Program-made: the position numbers and the translations under genes
Shown: positions 33,691 through 44,445 of the stretch, in pieces
How the letters are laid out: every line of letters starts with the position of its first letter
How positions within the stretch are numbered: position 1 is the stretch's first letter
The notes under the pieces: model-generated
Databases searched by the model: none
What the model was told of the DNA's origin: nothing
Seen by the model: only the letters and a program-made list of their open reading frames with translations
NCBI RefSeq assembly: GCF_963678635.1
Contig: NC_087066.1
Coordinates: 53,958,312-54,022,311, forward strand
Reading direction: 5' to 3'
Source: Symsagittifera roscoffensis
Taxonomy: Eukaryota; Xenacoelomorpha; Acoela; Convolutidae
DNA length: 64,000 nucleotides

Positions 33691-34289
33691 AATCAGCAGA
33701 TCCAAAACATATTAAAGAAACATTGAAAAAAAAATTAAATCTGCCAAAAAATTTTTGATGCTATGAATTGTCTTGAGAACACTTTTCTTTTGTAACGGAA
33801 CAAAGTAGACAATGGAGTGTTACACTTATAACGGAAGAAAAAATCGAAGCAATAAAAGGGTCGACAATGCTTCGACAGAGACCCGTTGAACTAAAATATC
33901 ATAGCCGCCATTAAAAGACACACACGTATGAGAAAAATTCTCGCCCATCAAACGATGCAAGGTAAGGAGAGTTAGCCAAAACATTTTACGCCAAATAATT
34001 AGGATATAAAAGAGCTGAGACTATACCAATTTGGATTCGCTACTTTAACACCTTACATAATATCAAATATCGATCTATCGGGTGTTAAACTTATACGTGT
34101 GAGTGTCGGACATGCTAAACTTATATCTTTTGGTTTCAACCAATGCAGATCCGAGAAAATGCATATGTGATTGTGTTAAACAAGTTGCCTACATGAATAA
34201 AATTTATGCTTCTATTTGATATTGTAAGCGTAATAACCTTTTGTATTTGTTTCTGCAAACGGCTAAAATTCGACAATATTCAAACTTTT

Positions 34290-34345
34290 TCACACAGAGG
34301 TGAAGTGGGGCTTCGCGCCGCTTGCGATCATGAAAAAACATACTT
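34290..34345. repeat. SINE-tail-like block ('cacagaggcgaag...cttcgc')
   Basis: The block shares 'cacagaggtgaagtggggcttcgc' style sequence with 41200-41240, 53660-53700, 54490-54520 and 60974-61010. The core is an inverted repeat (gcgaag...cttcgc). No tRNA-like head is visible at this copy. Confidence 0.5.
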
Positions 34346-34434
34346 GAAAAAATGTTGAAAAAAACTAGGTGAACCATCATTTTCTTATGTCTCGTTAAAA
34401 GACATTTAAGTGCATAGCTAAGACTGGGGGTAGG

Positions 34435-34634
34435 NNNNNNNNNNNNNNNNNNNNNNNNNNNNNNNNNNNNNNNNNNNNNNNNNNNNNNNNNNNNNNNNNN
34501 NNNNNNNNNNNNNNNNNNNNNNNNNNNNNNNNNNNNNNNNNNNNNNNNNNNNNNNNNNNNNNNNNNNNNNNNNNNNNNNNNNNNNNNNNNNNNNNNNNNN
34601 NNNNNNNNNNNNNNNNNNNNNNNNNNNNNNNNNN
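34435..34634. other. Assembly gap (200 N)
   Basis: Exactly 200 unknown bases, the kind of fixed-size placeholder used when the true gap length is unknown. Confidence 0.98.
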
Positions 34635-34659
34635 GTGGTAAGCTTCGAAATAGTAAAAA

Positions 34660-35200
34660 AAACAATAGTTGATAGCGCAGGACTGCTCCTATATCAGGGC
34701 AAAGCCCTGAATGTTCTGAATGACCCTTAATTTATATGGAATTGTTTCTGGGAAAAGAAAAATTGAAAACCTATACATTTTGGAAAATATCAATGTGTAA
34801 AATTTTGAGTCGTACGAAATTAATACTACCAATTAGCTAACCTCAATTCAATTTGGAACGATTTTGTTGTGCGGGATAATTCGCCACGCATAAATATTTC
34901 ACGTTACGCTCTCAGCATTATAAATAAATTCTTCAAAGCGCGCATAATTTAGTCCAGAACGGAGGTGAAATATCTTTTTTACATTTGAATCATCGGAGGT
35001 GAAATATCTTTTTATATTTGAACTCAGGAAGTCAATATATCTTCAATGGCGTATAAAAATAATTTGTTGAAAATTATTTTTTCGATTGGTGAAAATTGAC
35101 TAAATGAAAAAAACCAGACCGAGCATAAATATTTCGTTTTCTTCGAAAGTCGGAACTATAAATTTAAAATAAAAGTCGCGAAATTAGTGCACGACTCTCA
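34660..35200. repeat. Dispersed repeat, copy 1 (second copy at 58920-59420)
   Basis: Shared blocks in the same order: 'gactgctc-tatatca-ggc-aagccctgaatgtt', 'aggtgaaatatctttt', 'cata-aatatt-cg', 'tcgaaagtcg-aac'. In this copy the 'cggaggtgaaatatcttttt' piece is itself doubled (34961-34980 and 34994-35013). Non-coding. From 35201 to 37070 I find nothing to annotate. Confidence 0.6.
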
Positions 35201-37074
35201 GTAAATACTGATCAACTTAGCATTCTAATCCCTATGGTATATACTTACAAATTTCCGTAATCAGATCCGTAAATATTTTCGTCACGACCACTCTCAATGA
35301 AAGTTTGAATTTGCAACGCTCTGCATTATGTTGTCTCTAACTCACCACTAGAGCTACTGCTTTCAACCGTCAATTTAGAAAATTACCAGTGACTAACCGG
35401 TCCAGAATGATATGATTGAAAACATCATCTGATTTCAAAACTCGAAAAATTATTTTTCAAGAATTTGACGGAAAAAAATTTCTTCGGAAAATTTTGAAAT
35501 TACTCGTATTCGTCTGCTAACTGTTTTTTATTTATCTGCGCGGACGTTAATGTTTGATTACGAGATCGAAGTATAATCAAACGTATCAATACATAGACGA
35601 TAAAACCCTATCTCACTTTTTAATGGCTTCAACTCGAGGCTACCTGCAAAAATATGTCACATCTTTCTTAACCTCGACGCCGGGACTGTACAAAAGAGCA
35701 TATAGATAAAACAGCATCAGCTTTTGCTAGCTTTGTTTACGTGTTAATTTGTTATTTTTGTTGTAACTAAATTTGCTATTTTGGAAGAACAATACATATC
35801 GAGGTTCTGAACACACTGGGTGAACATATCGGCATGGCCATTTAGTGTCAGATACATGACTATTCATTTAATTTAACTATTTTTTCAAACAAAAAAAACT
35901 GAATTAAAGTCTAGAATATTCTTTCGATGTGCTCAATACAATCAAGTTTCTGATGTAAAATAATGGGATCGATAGCCAAAATCTTGTGGATACTATTAGT
36001 GTTATGAAATCTGATTAGCTTATATGTAATTGAATAACTTTTTAAAAGTTTTTAAGCTATTTTATATTTAGCAAAAATTACAGCACCCTCGATAACAAGT
36101 ATAACCTGTTACAAAATATCATAGCTTGAACGGAATGCGATTATTATTATGAATTTGAGGCTGAAAATCTGATTCCCAAATCTTGAACCTTAAGATTTTG
36201 AGGAATTTATTAGATTAAATCTAATAATACTTAAAATCATTTTGGTCAACTTCGTGATCCGATTTATTGTAGGAACTCCCTCAAAAATTTTTTAAATTGC
36301 GACAAGAACGTTTTTCATCTTAATTGCCCAATTGTCACAGATAGGAAGTTTTGAGTTGTAGTCAAGTACCAATGTCACAATTTCACACATCGGAGACAAA
36401 AATATATTTTTTTCCTAGTCAAAATAAACATTTTTCTCAACAAATTTTCAACTTCACAAATTTTTGGCAATCTTTCAACAAGCCTCGCATCGCATAAATG
36501 ACTGCAGTTTATCCTAATTAAATCAAAATCTGTAGAAAATAATGGGTTAAAACGGAAAAGGGCAGTCTCGTTAGTTTTTTTGATGCTTAGTTGATGCGAT
36601 CCTAATTGAGTTAAATTAAAAACTAAACGCTTTAATTAAAACTAAATAGATTAAGTTTTTTTTGACAACAATTTTTAGCGAAAATTGAAGACGAAAACAA
36701 AAATTTAAAGGTGTTTCAGTTTTTTACATCTTTTTATTTTTTTGAACAACTTTATTTCCAAAAACGTCTAAATGAAGTTCAAAAATGAAAGTTTCGGGCT
36801 TAAATGAAACTTCTGAGGCTTTTTTTGTGCTATCATAACAACTATACAAGCTAGACAATAGCCCAGAGCTTATCAAATTAAAAACCAATGCAAAATTTGA
36901 GACTGTTTTTTCGATAAAACGTTTTTTAAGTCGTTCGAATTACAATGAATGGGCTTTAATGAGATCTCATTCTGATGACTATTTGTCTCCATTTGTATCT
37001 AATTTTTTGTGCCAAAAAAGTAAGAAACTTAAGAAAAGAAAATAAAGTAATAGTTATAAGACACAGCCCCGACC

Positions 37075-37335
37075 TATAACGGTTTAAACCGAACACTATT
37101 TGCCGCGCAAATTTCAATAACTATTCATAATGGTACACTTGAAAAATTATACGTAATGACACTATAAAAAAAGGGTTTGAGGGGAGCGCGCGCCAAAAAA
37201 AAAACGCGATTTTTTTTGTCAAAATTTTTCAAAAAGTCCCCGAAAAACGGCTTTTTTGGACTGTTTTTTCAATTTTCGATTTTTTTTTGAAAATCCCCCC
37301 CCCCCTCGAGAAAATCTTAGATCCGCCCCTGGTTA
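37075..37335. repeat. MITE-like repeat with '...atccgcccctg' end
   Basis: The right end 'cgagaaaatcttagatccgcccctg' and poly-C stretch match the family at 8570-8960. The left part (37075-37125, 'ccgacctataacgg...ccgaacac...gccgcgcaaa') is the reverse complement of 41615-41665. Following it, 37340-37425 matches 41515-41600 directly. The same set of repeat pieces has thus been placed twice in different orientations. Confidence 0.55.
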
Positions 37336-37568
37336 AGCATATGTGAACTTTTTACCTAGTAACGAATATCCCCATTTTGCAAAAAGGGGGCATAGTTAAA
37401 GAGATCCGCATTTACCTGTTGTGTTAATGACACTGAACTTAGAATGAAATCTTATCTAATGTCCAAAAGGAACTACAACGAGATAAATGAAAGCTATGTC
37501 CTGTTTTTTAGTTGAATAGAAATATGAATCACAAACAGTTTTTTATTTCTGTCTTTTTGTATCAGCAG

Positions 37569-39958
37569 GAATTAAACATCAAAATGAGATCCACCTATTC
37601 GAACAGCAACAAAACAGGCTCCTATTCGCCAAAAAATGCTACGAAAAACTTTCATCTGAGGTCCAAAAAGATTTCTTCTGCCAATTCGAAGTTCGTCCAA
37701 AAGCACTGAAAGCAGAGCTCGTTTTTCATGACAACTGTCACGTTCTTGGCAGTGTTTCTTCTCATCGTTGTCGAATGTGCAGTCAGCAGAGTGTGTGAAC
37801 TCGTATACTGCGGGGTACAACTGGGAGCCGGTGGGGAAAAGGTCTGCGGGTGAATATGTTTTGGGAAGGGAACAAAACCAGGTACGTTTTACTTCAAATA
37901 TCACAATTCTCAGCTTTCGCTTCGAAATTTAAATAAAACGTATGAAACTTTTTTATAGTCATGAGAATTTTGATCTCCAAATTTTGAGCGGGAAATATTG
38001 CGAGGTTTGGGTCTTTTCTGTCATAGGGCCCAACAACATTACCAAAATTTCAATTAGATTTCTCTCTATAATGAAATTCTTGGTCCATTTTTCAACATAG
38101 CAAAAAGATGGCAAAAAGGGCCGTATAATAGAAATGACCCCGAAGTTCTCGCAAAATATGTACTAATTCATCAATGAGCTCAGGTTAAGGACAAAGACAT
38201 GTTATTGATCAAGTTAACCTTTCCCCTTAAAACAGTATGCTAAGTTCTTCCACCCACTATATGATTAGGATTAAAATACCTCAAGGGGGGTCTTTTCTGT
38301 TATACGGCCCAAAAACGATCTTTTTGTTAACAATTGTCAATTTAATTATGTTGTTAAATTTGGGCTCAATTAACAATTTGGCAGTTCCGGGTCACAAAAC
38401 GGAAAAGACCCTAGATCTGCACGTCAAATACCCGATTTTGATTGGCTGAAAATCCAACCACTCGAATGCTTTGGGGGGACGGTAACTGGATCTCTCGTTT
38501 TCTCTTTGTTTTTTACTTTTGACTTAAAATCAGGTCCCCGCAAATAAACATTAGAATGGGTCGAGTGATATATCATATTAAAACCCTTTTAGTCATGATT
38601 CGATCAACAATTAAAAACTTCCAAAAAGTTAACTCAATGTCGAGAAAACCACCTTTAAAATTTTGGCGATTAGTCTATAGTTCCGAGTGAGTAAAGTGAG
38701 TAATTTTTGTTGATCGAAATTGGGTTATTTAGCTCGTGAAAGTTTATTATAATCCAAACAAACATTTTTTCGAAGCTTTTTTATAACTTATAAAAAAGAA
38801 TTTCGAAGCGAGCGCTTCCCTCCTTGTCAATATAAAGTTTCAAAAAAATCGGCCAAAATTTATTTCAATCATATCAAAAATTTTAAATTTTTTTTTTAGT
38901 TTTACTTTTTTGAAGACACTTTCAGTCAATTACGATTAATTTACTAAATTTTTAAGCTGCCGTCTTTCCTCTCATCGTAATCGCGCAATTTTGAAAAAAA
39001 AAATAAAATTTAAAAGTTTGTTATGAGTTTGTCCAAAATTACCGTGCTGCTTTCATACCAACCGTCTATCCTTGTTTTATTAATTTTTTGTCTGCGTTAG
39101 TAGATTCGATTTTGCAATGGATCAGCTTTTGCTACGACAAAAATTAGAAAAACGCAGTGACTCCAGAAAGCTAATCGTTTTAAGCCACTTTTGAGCAAAT
39201 GTTTAATGAAGGCACGACACTTAATTAAAGTCCTCATCTGTAAAAACCTAACACAATGCAAAGTGCCTGAAAATACTGCTAGTAAATTGTCAAAAAGAAG
39301 CATTCGAAGAGCTGAAAACAATGACAGAAAAACGGCATGTTTTACAGAGTTTTCAAGAACCAAATTTTAACTTAGTTTTTTTTCGAACGAGAGCCTTAAT
39401 TTGGTCTAAATGGCTTCAAGTGAAAAAGCAAGCAAATTAAAAACACTAGGAAGCTGCCAATTTTATTTTGAAAATCTGCTAAGTGTATTTTCACTGCATT
39501 AGGAAATAGTTGAAGACGTGGATGGTGTTTTTGCAAAGGTTAAGTTGTTTTTCACCAGTTCAGATAAATAATCAGCAAAAGTTGCATGTCAGTCTTAGTC
39601 AGGGTCGCAACAGAAGTCATCCGATTGTCATCCGAGCTGAACAGTTTGTATGCGGGCTCATTACATGCCCAATAATTGGTCTAAACCTAAGTTAAGTTTG
39701 AGATAGCCTTTTTAAGAAAAAAAAAACTAAATCGGATGCACTTTAGTTATTTTTCCTATTTAGGTTTCCTTCCATACGATGACGAAAAATATTTAGTATT
39801 TTAAGCGGGGGCGAATGTAAGGGAGAAAGGGTTAGGATGGCGGGGAGTATTTTTTAAAATGAACGCAATTTGTTGAACAAAAACTTTCGAAAGTTGTCTG
39901 AAAATGTCATTTTTGATTTTTGGCTTGTTTTTTCAAAGGGCATTTATAGAGCAAGCTA

Positions 39959-40020
<62 letters not shown>

Positions 40021-40629
40021 TCTTTGAAAAAACAGACCAAAAATGACAATTTTGCCGCAAAATTTTTTCAAAATAGGGTCTTCATAATGTTTTGGGAGAA
40101 ATCGGAAAATCAGTTTGTGCGACCCAAAAGAAGGTCTTCAGATGATCAATTTGATTTAAAGTTAAGGCTTTTAAATGCAAACGAAATTGTAGAAAAAAAA
40201 CAAGATTTTTAGATTTACATCGTTGTTATGCCCCTGATTGAGATTTGCTCTTTTTTTTCTGGGCTAGAAAATGTAGGCGGGCCTCACATTCAAACAAATA
40301 TAACGGCTCTCGACTACAAACCTCATGATAACAAAAAGAATTTATTCGGGCTGATAAGTTGATTTTGTGAAATGAGCAGATGACATTTTTATTTCCTAGA
40401 GTAACAATTTCTTGTAATAAAAACAAATAATTTTTGCTATAGGATTTTCCCGCGCGAGGCGTTCCGAGTTATGGGCGAAGATGGCCCAGGTATTGGCTTC
40501 AAATGGCGCTTTCTGGACAACACCAAAAACAGAGTCCAAACTACGCAACTTTCCGAAGTCACTCCCGAAAAAGATTGTCAGCCTGTGAACGATGAAACTT
40601 CAACTACTAGCGTCAAAATATCAGTTTAG
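37569..40629 (+). CDS. Last two coding exons of an unrecognised gene
   Basis: The upstream exon follows a very strong acceptor (pyrimidine tract and CAG at 37566-37568). Its open frame gives 75 residues including NRLLFAKKCYEKLSSEVQKD and a Cys/His cluster (DNCHVLGSVSSHRCRMC) that could bind zinc. The last exon is 40443-40629: after acceptor CTATAG it encodes 61 residues beginning IFPREAFRVMGEDGPGIGFK and ends with TAG. An AATAAA lies 55 bases later. Two donors join in the correct phase. A weak one at 37795 (GTGAAC) avoids a TGA. A near-consensus one at 37882 (CCAG/GTACGT) would include 28 more codons after an in-frame TGA at 37796-37798. Earlier exons must lie upstream, perhaps near the gap. 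I do not recognise the family. Confidence 0.6.
38009..38140. mobile_element. Short MITE, copy 1 (GGGTCTTTTCTG ends)
   Basis: 132 bp. The left end GGGTCTTTTCTGTCATAGGG and right end ...GGGCCGTATAATAGAAATGAC are imperfect inverted repeats. It lies in the intron of the gene at 37569-40629. No coding capacity. Confidence 0.7.
38288..38411. mobile_element. Short MITE, copy 2 (GGGTCTTTTCTG ends)
   Basis: 124 bp. The left end reads GGGTCTTTTCTGTTATACGG and the right end ...CAAAACGGAAAAGACCC. It has the same terminal motif as 38009-38140 and 46742-46919, with an unrelated AT-rich interior, and lies about 150 bp from copy 1. Confidence 0.7.
39900..40060. repeat. (TA)n microsatellite at the centre of a long inverted repeat
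   Basis: About 29 TA/AT units (39960-40018) are flanked by arms that read toward each other: 'gtcatttttgatttttggct' plus 'tgttttttcaaaggg' on the left, and their near-complement 'tctttgaaaaaacagaccaa' plus 'aaatgaca' on the right. Outer sequence (39806 'gcgggggcga', 40229 'tgcccctg') resembles the CCCC-ended MITE family, so the microsatellite may have grown at the tip of a palindromic MITE. Confidence 0.75.
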
Positions 40630-40683
40630 AAAAAAATGATTTCCGAATTTTAAAAAATAAGGTGCGATTGATTGTGTAATTAA

Positions 40684-40689
40684 AATAAA
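40684..40689 (+). promoter_or_regulatory. Poly(A) signal AATAAA
   Basis: Canonical hexamer 55 bases after the TAG of the unrecognised plus-strand gene, on the same strand. Being AT-rich it could occur by chance, but its position fits the end of a transcript. Confidence 0.5.
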
Positions 40690-41199
40690 TGAATTAAAAA
40701 TTGCTCCTTTTGTTGTTATACATCATAGAAAGAATAACCTCCTTAAACGAAATGCATAGTTGAAATTCTTCGCGAGTGAAAAAACCGAATTTCTGAAGCG
40801 CCGATTTGCAAGGCTAGTTCAGCGGATTTCTTTGACTATTTCTCCCCTTGGGCTAGGTCTTTTACCAGACCGACCTTTTACCAAACCACAAGGCAATAAT
40901 TCAATTAAGATAAATTTAAATTAGTGCAAGATTCGAAAAGGAAGCGGTTTGAACATACAAAACTTTGCTGAAAAAACGTGAAAACACTGTTTTTAACCAG
41001 ACTAAACAGCATCATTACAACTGTCGATCAAATTTGTTTATCGAGTCTGGTAAAAGGTCAGTAAAAACAATCTTATGACTTTTTAATCGAGCGGTTAATA
41101 AAAACTTCTAGCTCTTGAGATTCCTGTAATATTCTTGGCTATATACTGTTCTAGATTATAAATAGTACTCTAATTAGAATGGCGTTTGACTTTTTCTAC

Positions 41200-41580
41200 A
41201 CAGAGGCGAAGTTGCACTTCGCATACACAAGCCAAAACATGACCGATAACGCCTAGCATAAAACTCGACTAGCAAAAAAATTTCAAAAATGAAAACTATA
41301 TCGATTAGCATAAAAATCGAAAATTCAAAATCTTGTCACACTTGGTTGGCGTTATCTCAAAAACCTTCATTCTAACCTTGTAGAGGGGTGGGGATTGTTA
41401 ATAAGATGAAAATGTTTATTCACAAAAAAGTGGTTGTCTTTAACTATTCTCCCACCCTTTGGTAACAAGTAACGAAATGCCACCCCTATAATGAATTAAT
41501 TTAATGGTAAAGTATATGCGAAGTTCGTCCTAGTAACAAATCTCCCCCTTTAGCAACGGGCGGTAGTTAAGAAGATCCCA
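41200..41580. repeat. SINE-tail-like block and diverged TTAACAATTG-type MITE
   Basis: 41200-41240 carries the 'acacagaggcgaag...cttcgc' block of the SINE family. 41430-41580 carries diverged versions of both ends of the MITE at 47771-47970 ('ttaactattctcccaccctttggtaa', 'atgccacccct', 'gggcggtagttaagaagatcc'). Confidence 0.5.
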
Positions 41581-41666
41581 AAAAACCTGTATAAATCAAA
41601 GTTTTTTCACACATTTCACAGTTTGCGCGGCAATCAGTGTTCGGGTAAAGCCATTACAGGTCGGAA

Positions 41667-41862
41667 CAGGCGTGGATCTAGGTTTTTCTCAAAAAAGGGG
41701 TGCAAATTTTTAGAAAAACAGTCCAAAAAAGGCGTTAAAAGGATTTCCTATAAAAGGGCTTCTTAAATTAGTACCAAAGGGGGCCGTTTGGGTAGGCAGG
41801 GGGTCGAATCCTTGAAAGAGTTTGAACCCCCCTTCCCTGCTCCCTCTCAAAATCCGCCCCTG
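41667..41862. mobile_element. hAT-like MITE
   Basis: 196 bp with ends CAGGCGTGGATCTAGG and ...AAAATCCGCCCCTG, imperfect inverted repeats of the CAGGGGCGGAT type known from hAT elements. The 8 bases outside each end, ggtcggaa and ggttgggc, agree at 5 of 8 positions, as an eroded 8-bp target duplication would. No coding capacity. From 41863 to 44445 I find no supported gene. Confidence 0.6.
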
Positions 41863-44445
41863 GGTTGGGCCGTGGTATGACTGATCAGAAACTATGTGAA
41901 AAGGAAACTCATTTGCTTGTTGATAGTTTAACTTCTTATTTTTCAATTTCTCAGAAATGTAAGTTTCAATTTGAAAAGTTATTCTTGTTTTGTATTTTTT
42001 TGTCGCAACAATATTTGCGATTTAGCTTGGAAAAAAAGAGAGTTCATAATATAACACAAGCTTTGCTTGTGTAAAGAGAAGAACTAATTTTTAATATTTA
42101 ACCATGTTACTTGAATTTTAAAACATGAAAACTGTTCTTCTCAAAAACTTCAGCAAATCAGATTACCCTATGAAGAAAACTGTATACAAATTAAAGGAAT
42201 CTATTTAGAAAGTAAACTGAATAAGGCAATGAAACAAAATGTACAAGAGCAACACAATAAAAAGTAAATCTGAACTCGGCTGAGTCCACTTTGAATTAAA
42301 ATTTGAAATCATTCAACAACCAAACTTTTGAAAATGCTTAATAATTTTAAGTCCGTAAAATGAAAATTTCTAAAAAATTTCAATTGTTGCTCTACAAAAT
42401 GCGCCAAAATTTCCATTCAATTTTAATTTAAAACAATTGAAAATAAACAAGTTTTTATTTTTTGTTATTTCAAACGATTTTTTGGAAATGATTCTAGAAT
42501 AAAGGAAGACTTTTAAAAACAAGAGCTTCGCAATGAAACTCTTAAAAATTAATTAGTTTTTCAAATGTTTGTCCAAACTCGGACAACTTTTAGGAAGTTT
42601 CTGAGAATATTGAAAAAAATCAGGCGTCACAAAGTCACAACGACAGAAAATGAAAACATAACAATATCTTTAAAAAAACTTTTCCACTTTAAGCAATATA
42701 AGCAAACAATTTAAGCACCAAAATAAGCAAAAATTTAAGCACCAATTGAAGAAAACACCAGCTATATTTTTATACTAATTTTCAACGTTCTGCTATAAAA
42801 TATTTGACAGCGCTTAACTTATTATAAACAGGCGCTTCTAAAGATAATTGGAGAGTTTTGTTCTTCATATTTTCGGCCAACAAAAAACAATTCCGACATG
42901 AAAGCTTTTTGCTTTATTAAATCACTGAAAAATCTTGTGAGTTCCATATACTTATCTTAACAATCGAAACTGCATATATAAACAAGCCAGCTAAATAAAC
43001 TCTTACGCTCAAGAAAGCACGACAAATAGGCCTTTTCGGAGACAAACCTGAAGCTTCAAAAGTTTCACGCTTGCTGATTGAGTCTGCTTTTGCTGCAAAT
43101 AATTCATGCTTACTTCAAAAAATTAGCAGTTCTAGGTAAATAAGACGACAAGCCATTAAAACGGCAAGACATTAAAACGACAAGACATTAAAACGACAAA
43201 CAAGTGTCATTACAATTTGAATGATCAGTTCGAATTTAAGCGGTTTAATTTTCTCAGATATACAATAGGCAGAAATGAGCGTAGAGTCGTCTTATAGTCA
43301 CTCCAAAAATGGTTTTCGTCTTAACGGCTGATTTTTTTACTAACCGAACACTAAAAGTAACAAGTTTTAAAGACGTTCCAACAAATTTGATGAATAGAAG
43401 CTATGACAACAACTAACTTAATTTAAATTGTCCACAGATTTTGGAATTTATGTTGAAGATTTTCCATAGATTTAAAAGAAAATTACTGGTCTAATGATAC
43501 AAGGTCTGCTTGTATTAAAAACCGAAGTTTCTGTGTAGCAGCATTTTTTTTACCTTTGAAGAAGCATTTACTGCAGAAAAAATCATCGTTATATAACCAA
43601 CAGAATTTTTTTTCATTAGTGTGTTGTATAAAGTCAACCATTTCAAAATTTTCAGTACATTTTACGATTTTTACGTTAATTTTTTTTAGCAAAAAGTAAA
43701 ATTATTTTAAAACCGGACGGAGCAAAATATTCTCACATTTTTGAAAATCGAAAGAGTTACAATAGCTTGTATTCATGTCCTTAGCAACTAATCTAGCGCA
43801 GGATTATTCTTTGACTGCTGTAGAAAATTCGGACTCCTTCACTTAAGCAATATTTTTATAAGGTGAACTTGAAGACCAGATGTTTTCGAATGCTTTAATT
43901 GGTCAGCCTGCCAGTTTTCACAAGAGCAAAATTTATTAAGTAAATTTGACAGATGGAGGAAAAAGAGCCAATTTGATTGCAAAAATTTAATTGTTTGTTC
44001 AGAAGAATTTTGAAACTGTTCATAAAATTACTTCTCAAACAATTTTGACTATGAGGGTGGACAGCGATTACCATTTAGGTTGACTGCCCCCTAAGTTGCT
44101 AATGGAGATTCAAGTGAATAAATTCTTAAATTCCAAAGAATTCATTACAAAATTTGTTTCACTATTTAGTGCTGTACTTAACAAAACAAAACCCAGTCGC
44201 AGCAATTAATGTGCTGTCAAATGATGGAAACTCCGATGGTAGATGGTCATCAGGCGTGGCCTTCTACAATTTTGAACAGGAATCACGCCTACCAATCCTA
44301 GCTTTAATGCATCCAATTTTGCTCCTCGACAAAAAATGTTATCAAGTTTGAATTACAATCAGCGTTTGTCCGCTAGTTAGATTATTTCTACCAATCAATA
44401 TAGTTTTAAAAACCAGTCCGAGTTCCATTTAATTCCATCCGGGGC

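Noticed and set aside
34204-34665. 153-codon frame across the gap
   Set aside because: It spans 200 N and is an artefact.
37728-37853. A 41-codon plus-strand frame that looks like a signal peptide plus a short Cys peptide with insulin-B-chain-like spacing
   Set aside because: It overlaps the exon of the unrecognised gene in another frame. That exon has a strong acceptor, a phase-matched last exon and a poly(A) signal. The peptide has no A-chain partner and the spacing match is short.
44154-44351. 65-codon plus-strand frame with protein-like composition
   Set aside because: No start or splice support, and it lies just beyond the NDUFB11 stop, where 3' untranslated sequence is expected.
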